The notes under the pieces are model-generated. The model was not told where the DNA came from and searched no databases. It saw only the letters and a program-made list of their open reading frames with translations. Both the position numbers and the translations under genes were made by a program. From assembly GCA_030323885.1 (NCBI GenBank), contig CM059193.1, positions 54,712,749-54,776,748 on the forward strand: a stretch of DNA of 64,000 nucleotides, given 5' to 3'. Source of the stretch: Branchipolynoe longqiensis. Taxonomy: Eukaryota > Annelida > Polychaeta > Phyllodocida > Polynoidae. This document shows positions 23,228-32,184 of this stretch, one piece after another. Positions within the stretch are counted from its first letter, which is position 1, and every line of letters begins with the position of its first letter.

Positions 23228-23568
23228 AAATAAACCTTGTTTTATGTAATGACGCTTCTAGAGCACATTGATTTTTATCATCTGCTATTGGACGTCAAAC
23301 ATATGGTCATTGTGACATATTTCTTTGGAGGAGAAACCTGCTGCCGCCATATAAGCTACTCTTTCTGATAAGCAGGAAGGGGTCTTTTATATGCACTTTC
23401 CCACACACAGGACAGCACATACCACAGCTTTTGATGAACCAGTTGTGGATCACTGGTTGGAACGGAAAATAGCCCAAACTGCAAATGAGTCCACTCAGAA
23501 GGATCGATCAGATGATCCACACCTTCACAGGTGGACACACTACCGCCTGAGCTACATCCCACTCCCCT
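23228..23568 (-). mobile_element. SINE-A, near full length
   Basis: Runs from CCTTGTTTTATGTAATGACG (tail side) to CACTACCGCCTGAGCTACAT (head). The body includes AAGGGGTCTTTTATATGCAC. Confidence 0.9.
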
Positions 23569-23711
23569 TCCCTGGTTGAAAGTGAGTGGCCACAAATAAT
23601 GCCATTGTTGGTCTATTCTGGCGGGCAACGTTCTACATCCCAGAGATAGGTATTGACACGCGGGACAACAGACGGGACCCCAGGTCAATACCAGAGGTCA
23701 ACGACTGGGAC

Positions 23712-24205
23712 AGGTGGTGGTGTGTGTGTGTGTGGTGGTGGTGTGAGGTGGTGTGTGGTGGTTGGTGGTGTGGGTAGTATTGGCTAGTGGTGGTGTGTGG
23801 TGTTAATGGTGGTAGATTTGCCCGATGTTGGTGGTGTGTGGTGGTGGTGGTGGTGGTGGTATTTGCTAATGGTGGTGTGTGGTGGTGGTGTGTGGTAGTG
23901 GTGCTAATGTGTGGTGTGTGGTGCTCCTGCTGGTGGTCATAGTGGTGGTGTGGTGGTATGTGGTCGTGGTATTTATTAGTGGTGCTGTGTGGTGTTAGTG
24001 GTGGTGGTGTTCGCTGGTGATATTTGCTAGTGGTGAGCTTTGGTGGTGGTGGTATGTGGTGGTATTTGTTAGTGGTGTTGTGTGGTGGTGGTGTTGGTGG
24101 TCGTGTTGTGCGGTTAGTGGTGGTGGTATTTGTTAGTGGTGGTGTGTGGTGTTGTGTGGTGGTGGTAGTCGTGTTGTGTGGTTAGTGGTGGTGCTAGTGA
24201 TTATA
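23712..24205. repeat. GGT-rich irregular tandem repeat
   Basis: GGTGGTGTGTGGTGGT-like units with interspersed TATTTGTTAGTGG segments that recur several times, so there is a longer, loose repeat unit. Confidence 0.9.
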
Positions 24206-24289
24206 CACTCACCACCACAGAGGGCAGCACTAGAGGGCAGCGCACCGACCCAGGATGCACCGCGTCACACACACACGTCACATCCATCA

Positions 24290-24345
24290 CTGCCACGTGA
24301 TCGCTCACGTGCTGGCGGTGCCCCAATTTGTCACGTGACGTTCTA
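24290..24345. promoter_or_regulatory. Cluster of three CACGTG E-boxes
   Basis: CACGTG occurs at 24,294-24,299, 24,306-24,311 and 24,332-24,337. The last lies in GTCACGTGACGTTC, a palindromic USF/TFE-type site that overlaps a CRE-like TGACGT. Binding is not shown; this is sequence pattern only. Confidence 0.35.
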
Positions 24346-24414
24346 ATAAACACTGCCCTATTGACTCATTAGTCCCCTGCTATACTACAGCTCACCCACA
24401 GTTAACATATTCCA

Positions 24415-24835
24415 ATAGTTTTGAGTTTCTGCCATTTCATGAGATAAATACATTAGAATGACATTCATGATCTACTTTATATTATATGACTTCAGTTTGA
24501 AGTAACTTTGATTTTAAATGGCTAACTTTGGAAATTTCTGAAGTGAATACGCCAACATAAATTTCTCCAAAACGGTTGTTTTGACTCTACTGGGAATTGA
24601 ACTCCCGATATCCCGCAATGCAAGGCCTGTGCTCTACCGATTCGGCCACTGCGTCTGGTGGCCTCATGGAGGGAGAGGTTTGTGATGATGAATGGATAAG
24701 TGCGGCCAGTGTCTATGTGTGGAGACCCTCCTGCTGACAAGATAGTCTTCAGCCGTAACAGGTCCTATTAAATTGGCTTAGCATTCCCGCCTATGCAGTT
24801 ACATATTTCATTATCCCATTATTTGAATTATCAGC
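24415..24835. mobile_element. TTAA-type MITE remnant interrupted by a SINE-B head segment
   Basis: 24,415-24,570 (TTTCTGCCATTTCATGAGAT to TTTCTCC) and 24,748-24,835 (GTAACAGGTCCTATTAAATT) match consecutive parts of the MITE at 52.5 kb. The middle (24,585-24,745) is inserted. The terminal inverted repeats are lost. Confidence 0.65.
24585..24746 (-). mobile_element. SINE-B head with 5' extension
   Basis: Reverse complement of about 22,437-22,595, including the non-SINE GTCTCCACAC-type segment before the head. No SINE body is present. Confidence 0.75.
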
Positions 24836-24879
24836 ATATTACTGTAAAAGTATTTATAGTATTACGTATTTATAGTATT

Positions 24880-25708
24880 ATATCAGACAAAGCCCACAGC
24901 AATGTCAGACAAATCCCATAGCAAGGTCAGACAGTCTACAGCAATATCAGACAATGTGTACAGCAATGTTGAAGCCTAAAGTAATGTCAGACAAAGCATA
25001 CGGCAATGTCATACAAAGCCTACTTCAATGTCAGATAAAGCCTACAACAATGTCAGACAAAGCCTACTTCAATGTCAGATAAAGCCTACAATGATGTCAG
25101 ACAAAGCATACTGCAATGTCAGACAACGCATACTTCAATGTCAGATAAAGCCTACAACAATATCAGCCAAAACTGATGGTAATGTCAAAGCCTATGGCAA
25201 TATCAGACAAAGCCTGCACAATGTTCAACAAAGCATAGAGTAATGTCAGACAAAGCCTACAACAATGTCAGACAAAGCTTATGACAATGGCAAAGCCTAC
25301 AGAAATGTCAGACAAAGCCTACAGCAATGTCAGACAAAGCCTAGAGCTGTGTCAAACAACTCATAGAGCAATGTCAGACAAAGCCTACACAATGTTCAAT
25401 GAAACATATGGTAATGTCAGACAAAGCCTACAACAATGTCAGACAAAGCTTATGAGAATGTCAAAGCCTACAGCAATGTCAGACAAAACCTACAGCAATG
25501 TCATACAAAGCCTACAGCAATGTCAGACAAAGCCGACAGAAATGTCAGACAAAGCCGACAGCAATGTCAGACAAAGCCTGCACAATGCTCAACAAAGTAT
25601 ACAATAATGTCAGACAATTTTAAGTCTTACTGCAATGTCAGACAAAGCCTGCTGCACTGTCAGACAAAGCCTATTACAATATCAGACAAAGCCTACAGCA
25701 ATGTGAAA
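24880..25708. repeat. 22-bp minisatellite, about 37 units
   Basis: The unit CAATGTCAGACAAAGCCTAC+AG shows frequent point changes and some short units. Because 22 is not a multiple of 3, each long frame cycles through three codings of the unit and looks like a 22-residue repeat protein. I do not call a gene. Confidence 0.95.
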
Positions 25709-25719
25709 AGATGAGGAGG

Positions 25720-26217
25720 AAAGCACGAGAACTGGATGAAGAATGAGGAGTGATTAAAGATGGAAGCTAGGAAAGCAGGAAGGTGGCGATTAGAGTCTGT
25801 AAGGACGACGATAAGCCAGGAACAGTAAGAAGCACATGAAGGCAAGAGAGTCAACAAGGAGGGGGGGGGGGGGGGAGAAGAGCTGCGCTTTGTCGCAATG
25901 GGGGAGTAGCGTTTCCCCTCCCAGGGTTCCCACTCTTTTTCAGGATTCTATTTTTTAATCACTTTTTAAGACCATTAAAACTGGGGTTTTTTTAGGGACC
26001 AAAATGAAGAAATTCCACAACTTTTTCAATATGCAATATCTCCAGATTCTGAGTATGTTCCCCATTAGTCCTATTGACCAGCTGGTGGGGGGAAATCCCA
26101 ATGTAATTACCCAAAACACGTTAAATTCAAGGCGTGTCAACGAACGCTTTGAAAGGCGGCAAATGAAGTTCAAGACTTTTCAAGACTTGTCAAGACTTTC
26201 CAGGCCCCGTAAGGACC
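25720..26217. other. Purine-rich then unique stretch
   Basis: 25,720-25,880 is A/G-rich with a poly-G run. 25,925-26,215 contains an open plus frame (from 26,004) ending in a segment, CAAGACTTTTCAAGACTTG, whose 3' part (CAGGCCCCGTAAGGACCCT) resembles 30,488-30,508. This may be an old repeat. No gene is called. Confidence 0.4.
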
Positions 26218-26334
26218 CTCGTAAGGAAGGAAGGAAGGAAGGAAGGGAGGAAGGAAGGAAGGGAAGAAGGAAGGAAGGAAGGGAGGAAGGGAGGAAGGGA
26301 GGAAGGAAGGAAGGAAGGGAGGAAGGAAGGATTT
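26218..26334. repeat. (GGAAGGAA)n microsatellite, left part
   Basis: The purine repeat continues at 26,580-26,612 beyond an inserted LINE 3' end, so the two parts were one array. Confidence 0.95.
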
Positions 26335-26580
26335 GATTGATTGATTGGTGGTTGCTTTACGCTGTGTCGGCAGCATAGGCCATATTCACGGCGAGAAATG
26401 TTTGTTTTTTGTTCAAACCATCGCTTTTACATGTAAAAGCAGACAGTCAATTATGTGCCAATAGACACTAATTAAATTAGAAAGCTCACAATCATATATT
26501 TGTGGTCAAGGGAAAAAAATTCCCATAGAAAAAGAAAAGTTTTATTAATAATTGATAGAATCCATTTAGTAAACTATATA
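26335..26580 (-). mobile_element. LINE-derived short element (family L1n), complete copy
   Basis: About 245 bp. Read on the minus strand it starts TATATAGTTTACTAAATGG and ends in an (AATC)n tail. The GGCCTATGCTGCCGACACAG segment is shared with 29.6, 31.2, 37.4, 55.5 and 60.5 kb. It sits inside a GGAA array. Its start coincides with an internal junction of the insertion at 36.7-37.5 kb. Confidence 0.8.
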
Positions 26581-26721
26581 GGAAGGAAGGAAGGGAGGAA
26601 GGGAGGAAGGGATGGAAAGAGGAGGAAGGGGTTAAAGGTGAAGGTGGTGGGTTCAGGAGGTTAGAAATAGAAGGTTCTCCAAACAGAGCTGATGCACAGT
26701 CAGTGTCTGGTTCACCCTTAC

Positions 26722-26907
26722 CCTGTTAGGATTCGGCATGGTGTTGTACTGTTGGACCGGCTGGTACTGCTGCTGTTGCTGCTGTTGATATTGGTAATAG
26801 TTCCGCTCTCCTGCCTGCTGTTGATTCTGCTGTTGTTGGAAGTTTGTCAACGCCTGGCTGCCCGCAGAGGTCATCATTTGCTGTTCACGGCAGCCAGGCG
26901 GCAGCAG
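26722..26907 (-). CDS. Glutamine-rich candidate exon, possibly of MADD
   Basis: A 186-bp open segment (62 codons), read from 26,907, is preceded by CTTTGACACAG (acceptor) and followed by AACAGG/GTAAGG (donor). It is phase 0 at both ends, like the two MADD exons upstream on this strand. It begins LLPPGCREQQ, then has Q-rich runs (QQQQNQQQ; YQQQQQQQYQPVQQ), and ends MPNPNR. The MADD exon at 30.9 kb has the same last three bases and residues (NR/GT). Vertebrate MADD has no such Q-rich insert at this point as far as I recall. It could be a cassette exon of this lineage, an exon of another gene, or a chance open frame over a CAG repeat. RNA data would decide. Confidence 0.4.
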
Positions 26908-26969
26908 CTGTGTCAAAGGTTAAAGGTGAGTGCAAGGTCAATGTTGGATGAGATGAAAGTCAGAGGCAC

Positions 26970-27400
26970 TGACTGAGAGGTCAGGGATACCGAGAGAGGG
27001 GTCAGGGACAGTGACTGAGAATGAAGTCAAGGACACTATGAATGGGGTCAAGGTCACTGACAGAGGTCAATGACATTGAGAGTGATATCAAGGACAGAGA
27101 TAGGTTAAGAGCACTGACAGAGTGAGAGAAAGGGTACTAAAAGTGGGGTCAAGGACATGAACAGAGTGAGGTCAGTGACGCCGAAGGGGAAGTCAAGTAC
27201 ATTGTGAGTGAGGTCAAGGACATTGACAGAAACAAATGACACTGACAGAGAGAGGTCAATGACAGTGACAGAGAGAGGTCAATGACAGTGACAGAGAGAG
27301 GGCAATGACACTGACAAAGAGAGGTGAAACACACTAACAGAGTGGTCAAGGACATTGAGAGTGAGGTCAAGGTCAGTGAGGGTTGAGGTTTAAGAGACAA
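26970..27400. repeat. GTCAAGGACACTGACAGAGAG-like degenerate minisatellite
   Basis: Units of about 24 bp (AGGTCAATGACAGTGACAGA) are regular only at 27,245-27,310 and loose elsewhere. Confidence 0.85.
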
Positions 27401-28130
27401 GTCGAACAGGAGGAATAACTGATGAACAATGGGAGAGACCCAAATTAGCAAGACATGTGGTTTCAGAATGAGAAAATACATGTCCAGACTGACGATACGT
27501 AATTGAGGCATAGGATAGCTACATCACGGTTCCAGCAGCGCAGTGCATTGTGGGATGCGTCAGAGCAAAACATACCCGCGAGAATCACATGGCTAATGCT
27601 AATACACTGGGTGCAGCTATGAAATGTGCTAGTTTCAGCTGATCTCAGCTCTTGTTTGAAACATAGAATACCAACTAAAAAAATATATATAATATATTAA
27701 GATATTAATCTTTTATCCAGCATTGCATTTACATTAATATAATCAGCACAGAAATAGAAAATGAGTAGGGTTAATCAGATATTGGTTATATATCTCTTTG
27801 AAACAAGTTTGTGTTGACACATTTGACATTTTAATATTTAGAACAAGAATTACTTCTGGCTAATCAATGGTAAGGACTGTAAAGTGACTGAAATTGTATG
27901 TTTCTTAGCTCAAAATGCTTAATTATGGAGCGTTGTGTCTTAAACATATTCATTACATTATTATATTTCATCCTTCCATCCATGTTTGTGCCAAATTGTT
28001 ATGTATTTCTATTTATTTTGAATAAAATGCCAGTTTTGCCCTAGGTGTATCGGTAAACTCAATGGCACTATGCCTTTGCTTTGCTCCCAACGCCGTTTTC
28101 AGCGCATGCACAGTCGGAAACGTGATGTAG
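27400..28130. other. AT-rich stretch, nothing recognised
   Basis: Sequence between the Q-rich candidate exon and a SINE-B copy. No coding or repeat signal was recognised. If the candidate exon is real, this is intron. Confidence 0.45.
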
Positions 28131-28132
28131 TC

Positions 28133-28478
28133 TATTGGTCGGTTGATCAGTTGTTCTAATGTCCTAGCAACATCTAAGGTCATATCAGGACGTGAACCGA
28201 CTTGTGACAGTGCGCACCCATGGTGACTTTATAGTGCTGCCCCACTGGGAAATTAGGCTGCCGACACCATGACCTGATATCCCACTCAGTCACATTATCC
28301 TGACACTGAGTCAACCAGTCCTTGCCGTATCCTAATAATGCCGAGCGCCAGGCTAGGAGGCGACAAGTATCAATTTTGTTTGACTCATCATTGGTTTGAC
28401 TCGATCAGGGTTCGAATCCCATGATCTACCAAAACGGGAGACGGGCGCTCAACTCATTCGGCCATCCCGTCTGGTCAA
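28133..28478 (-). mobile_element. SINE-B, variant head
   Basis: Complete from GTCGGTTGATCAGTTG to AACTCATTCGGCCATCCCG. The head is of the same subfamily as at 3.4 kb. Confidence 0.9.
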
Positions 28479-28689
28479 ACAGGAAGCGTGAGGCAAAGGG
28501 AGGTGATGGATGGGTTGAGAACGGTGATGTAGGTGTAGTGACGCGAGGCGATCCACGAAATATAAGGAACAGGGCAAGCGTGATAAGAAGTGGCCAAAAG
28601 CTGTCCAGGTGGGCGATGATAAGATCAATAGATATTGCAAGCTGGGCGTGTTTAATGGAGGGGCTTCTAGGTTAGACATCCCGTCAAGT

Positions 28690-28988
28690 CCAGGACACTG
28701 ATGACCAAATCAGCAGAGCGCTCATTTCTCATGTGAGAGGTCATGAGTTCGATCCCTAGTGGAGTCAAATCAATGACTTACAAAATTATAATCAGTAGAG
28801 CACTCACTTCCCATGTGAGAGGTCATGAGTTCGATCCCTTGTCGAGTCAAATCAATGACTTACTAAATTTAGACTTGCGCTACCTAGCTTGGCACTCGGC
28901 ATTGCTAGGATAGGGCAAGAAGCAGTGGAATGAGGAAGAACAAGTGTCTGTGATTGAAATTTTCCCTACTTAATCAACGAATGTAAAA
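28690..28988 (+). mobile_element. SINE-D with duplicated tRNA-like head
   Basis: Two tandem heads, each with AGAGGTCATGAGTTCGATCC (at about 28,736 and 28,819), are separated by CAATGACTTACAAAATTATA. One body follows (CTACCTAGCTTGGCACTCGG) and then the family D tail (GATTGAAATTTTCCC). Confidence 0.8.
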
Positions 28989-29019
28989 AAGTCTAACCCA
29001 ATGTCACTAAGTTGATGAT

Positions 29020-29337
29020 GATGGTTGGTCGGTTGGTTCGTGGAGTTTTAAATCCTGGCAACATCAAAGGTCATATCAGGACGATTCCGACTTGAGACAG
29101 TGCACACTCATGGCGACTTTATAGTGCTGCCCCACTGGGAAATCATGCCACCAGCACCATGACCTGATATCCCACTCAGTAACATTATCCTGACACTGAG
29201 CTAACCAGTCTTTGCCCTATCATATTAATACTGAGTGAGCGACAAGCATCAATTTTATAAGCCAGTGATTTGGCTCGATCGGGAACCAAACTCCTGATCT
29301 CGCGCATGCTCTACCGATTCAGCCACTGCGCCCGGTA
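29020..29337 (-). mobile_element. SINE-B, near full length
   Basis: From GGTCGGTTGGTTCGTGGAG to CCGATTCAGCCACTGCGCCC. A short deletion in the body has removed the usual AGGCTAGG segment. Confidence 0.88.
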
Positions 29338-29554
29338 ATAACAGTCGGAACTAGGTCACGACAACAAGGAGGTCAACTGCAGGACTGGACAGAGGACCAA
29401 CTCGAGGACAGCCATACAAGCGATACAAGAACCAGAACCCGCTTCAGGCAACTCTTGTTTACAGAGAGTGACCAATGTATGGAACAGCCACCCAGAGGCC
29501 CTAGGGATTAAGACGTCTCAACGAAGGACCAACATATTGGAGGGATCATGTTAT

Positions 29555-29740
29555 CGTAGATTGATTGATTGATTAGTGGTTTCTTTACGCCAAGTCGGCA
29601 GCATAGGCCATATTCACGGCAAGAATTGTTTGGTTTTTATTCAACCATCGCTTTTACAGAATGCAAAAGCACAGAATCAATTTTGTGTCAGTACACTGTG
29701 GATTTAAAAAGCTCACAGTTACATAATTTGTGGCTAAAGT
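29555..29740 (-). mobile_element. L1n LINE 3' end, diverged copy
   Basis: (GATT)4 then GGTTTCTTTACGCC-like sequence, GGCAGCATAGGCCATATTCA and AACCATCGCTTTTAC. It diverges beyond about 29,740. Confidence 0.75.
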
Positions 29741-30027
29741 AAATAGATAATTACAAAGTGGCTCTAAGCTCCTCATGTCACACAGATTAGTCTAACAATG
29801 ATATCGCTTGAGATTCATTAGGCAGCCATCTTGATATACGGGTCTAGAAATAACCATCAGCAGTAAGGACTTAGATGAACGTCATGAAATAACTACGGGG
29901 TAAGAGAGAGAAAGACATAGGCACAGTGAGACTGAGAGCATGAGCAAGTGAGAAAAATGACAGACGACATTTATAGCATACAGTAGTACAAATAGAAGTC
30001 CCTGCAAGTAAAATCTGAACAGCAAAC

Positions 30028-30383
30028 TTAAAGTTGCATAGTCCGATGACAACAGCAAATTTTCAAAACCAAAATAATTATCTAAATTGGATTCTACATA
30101 TCTACCTTTGATACTGGTGCACTTATTAAACATTTGTCGCCACACAGATGGGAATAGTGAGGCAATTGAATAGAACCTGTTACTGCAGAAGGCTATGGTG
30201 TCAGAGTGTTGGCATGTCTGCCAACATTTATTTTGCATGGTTGCACTTCAAATATCTCAAAAGGTAGCCACTTAAAATAAAAGTTACTTCAAGCTAAAGT
30301 AAGGTACATTATAATGATCAACCTAATGTATTTATCTCAGAAGATGTCAAAATCTCAAAAACCATCGGACTATGCAACTTTAA
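30028..30383. mobile_element. TTAA-type MITE, complete
   Basis: Flanked by TTAA at 30,028-30,031 and 30,380-30,383. Terminal inverted repeats AGTTGCATAGTCCGATG and CATCGGACTATGCAACT are perfect over 17 bp. The interior is non-coding. The TTAA target and TIRs fit the piggyBac type, although no transposase is present. Confidence 0.9.
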
Positions 30384-30545
30384 TCATATTGAATAACGAT
30401 GGTGCCAGTCAGAGTGTGCAGGCTTAAATAATATATTATGTTCGTATGTGTGTTTCAAGGCCTTCAAACGGAGCAAATGACTTCCCAGGCCCCGTACGGA
30501 CCCTGCATCATGCATGAGGCTCCTTACCAGAGAGGTGAACAAGGA

Positions 30546-30886
30546 AGTTTGTTTTATTTAACGATGCCTCTAGAGCACATTAATTTTTATCATCGGCTAT
30601 TGGACGTCAAACATATGGTCATTCTGACATATTTCTTTGGAGGAAACCAGCTACCTCCACCACATAGGCTATTCATTCCGATAAGCAGCAAGGGGTCTTT
30701 TATATGCACTTTCCCACAGACAGGACAGCACATACCACAGCCTTTGATGAACCAGTTGCGGACCACTGGTTGGAATGGAAAATAGCCCAAACTGCAAACG
30801 GGTCCACTGAGAAGGATCGATCGGTTTATCGACACTTTCACAGGTGGACACGCTACCTACCGCCTGAGCTACGTCCCGCTCCCCGT
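30546..30886 (-). mobile_element. SINE-A, near full length
   Basis: From AGTTTGTTTTATTTAACGAT to the head CTACCGCCTGAGCTACGTCC. It ends about 45 bp below the donor site of the MADD exon at 30,932, so it lies in the following intron. Confidence 0.9.
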
Positions 30887-30931
30887 GTGAGAGGTTAGCG
30901 CAGACGTCCACACTGTTGCGTCTCCACTCAC

Positions 30932-31045
30932 CCTGTTGGAGTCTAAGTCGACAAGCCAGACGTCATCAGGCAGCTGAAAGTTCTTCTTGTACATGAGGAA
31001 GGTGGAAGGTATTCCAATAATGAACGGTGTCGGTGCCAGCAACAG
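30932..31045 (-). CDS. MADD: MADD exon (DENN domain), 38 codons
   Basis: Read from 31,045, the acceptor TCCTTGCAG is followed by [16 protein letters not shown], then [20 protein letters not shown] and R, and the donor GTGAGT. The 114 bp are exactly 38 codons, phase 0 at both ends. The residues closely match the conserved cDENN segment of MADD (also DENN/Rab3GEP), the guanine-nucleotide exchange factor for Rab3 and Rab27 that also links to TNF receptor 1 signalling and vesicle transport in neurons. Family identity is from memory of the protein, but the match with the adjacent exon at 32.1 kb, in the right order and phase, makes it firm. There are no stops, frameshifts or odd residues. The next downstream exon (which usually begins VIAPT in vertebrates) was not found in the remaining sequence. 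Confidence 0.93.
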
Positions 31046-31183
31046 CTGCAAGGAAGCAGGACAAAGATCGTTTAAATAAGCGCCAATGACTGCGTTTAAT
31101 CAAAAATCATTTGCTTGAATTTAAATAGCAGAAATTAAATAACAGGAATTTTACCAGTAATCGTGACAGATGAACGAGAAAGG

Positions 31184-31312
31184 TTTTGATTGATTGATTG
31201 GTTGGTTGATGGTTGCTTTACGCCGTGTCGGCAGCAAATGCCATATTCATGACGAGAAGTGTTTAACTTTAACTTGTATTCTGTCCCTGTTCGCGTTTAA
31301 ACAGAGCACGTG
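31184..31312 (-). mobile_element. L1n LINE 3' end fragment
   Basis: GATTGATTGATTGGTTGG, then TTTACGCCGTGTCGGCAGCA and GTTTAACTTGTATTCTGTCC. It shares the latter segment with the 60.5-kb copy, so these two form a subfamily. Confidence 0.75.
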
Positions 31313-31324
31313 ACCCTTCACATC

Positions 31325-31556
31325 GAATCAGTACCGAGCGTGGTCACCGAATTGGTAGAACGCAGGCCTTGCGTGTGGGAGATCAGGAGTTTGGTTCCCG
31401 GTCGAGTCAAACCTGTGACTTATAAAAATGTATACTTGTCGCTTCCTAGCCAGGCACTCAGCATTAATAGGATACGGCAAGGACTGGCTAGCTCAGTGTC
31501 AAGATAATGTGACGGAGTCAGATACTGGGTGATGGTGCCGGCAGCATGATTTGCCT
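31325..31556 (+). mobile_element. SINE-B, head and body, in MADD intron
   Basis: Head GTGGTCACCGAATTGGTAGA and B box GTTTGGTTCCCGGTCGAGTC. The copy is truncated in the body at GCAGCATGATTT. Confidence 0.85.
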
Positions 31557-31564
31557 TTATATTC

Positions 31565-31822
31565 CCTTTGATGTTATAGTGCTGCCCCATTGGGAGACTA
31601 GGCTGCTGGCACCATGACCCGGTATTTTCCACTCAGTCATATTATCCTGGCACTGGCTGAACCAGTCCATGTCCTATTCTACCAATGCTGAGCGCCAGGC
31701 CAGGTAGCTCAAGTATCAATTTTATGTCATTGGCTTGACTCGACCGGGAATCGAACTCCAGACCTTCCGCACGTCAACGGTCAAGGCTGCGTTATTACCT
31801 ATTCGGCCACAGCGTCCAGTGA
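31565..31822 (-). mobile_element. SINE-B, body and head, inverted partner
   Basis: From GATGTTATAGTGCTGCCCCA to TATTCGGCCACAGCGTCCAG. With the previous copy it forms an imperfect inverted repeat with arms of about 230 bp. Confidence 0.85.
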
Positions 31823-32052
31823 AAATAAATATAAACAGTCTGGAGGTGGCGCGAAAAAGTCCGTACCCGTCCTGAAATGAACTTAGATGTTGCTAGGATG
31901 TAAAATCCCAAAAAACAATATTTATTTTCACGCGCTTTTAAAAGAAAAATCGTGCGTTTGATTATTTCACTCTTTCGCGCGCTTTTTTTCGCGCACTTTT
32001 TTTTTCGCGCGCTTTTCCGGGGTAGGAAGGAAGGTGGAGCACATAAACTTAC

Positions 32053-32184
32053 CTGCTCTGCAGACGACATGCATGTAGGCAGCAGGGGGATGACTGGAAA
32101 CATGTACTCCAGGGGGTACAGCATGGCAACGAACGCCATCACGCTCATCGTGAGTGCGTTGTAGTCACGTGACTGGAGAATGAT
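32053..32184 (-). CDS. MADD: MADD exon (DENN domain), 44 codons
   Basis: Read from 32,184, the acceptor TGTATTCTGCAG is followed by [20 protein letters not shown], then [20 protein letters not shown] and SAEQ, and the donor GTAAGT. The exon is 132 bp, exactly 44 codons, phase 0 at both ends. The string is the core of the cDENN domain of MADD/Rab3GEP and is almost unchanged between vertebrate and invertebrate proteins. It is followed on the same strand, after a 1.0-kb intron, by the next MADD exon. The exon before it, which in MADD carries a DFPLHLPLELLG-type segment, was not found up to 64,000, so the preceding intron is either long or that exon escaped me. Confidence 0.95.

Larger units (their letters stand above)
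31046..32052 (-). other. MADD intron carrying an inverted SINE-B pair
   Basis: A 1,007-bp intron bounded by GTAAGT and CAG. It contains an L1n fragment and two SINE-B copies in opposite orientation about 10 bp apart. A short T-rich/GCGC stretch (31,930-32,020) resembles nothing else here. Confidence 0.85.

Noticed and set aside
26692..26976. Leu-rich plus-strand frame over the CAG repeat
   Set aside because: It is the complement of the Q-rich candidate exon, and the minus-strand reading has better splice sites.
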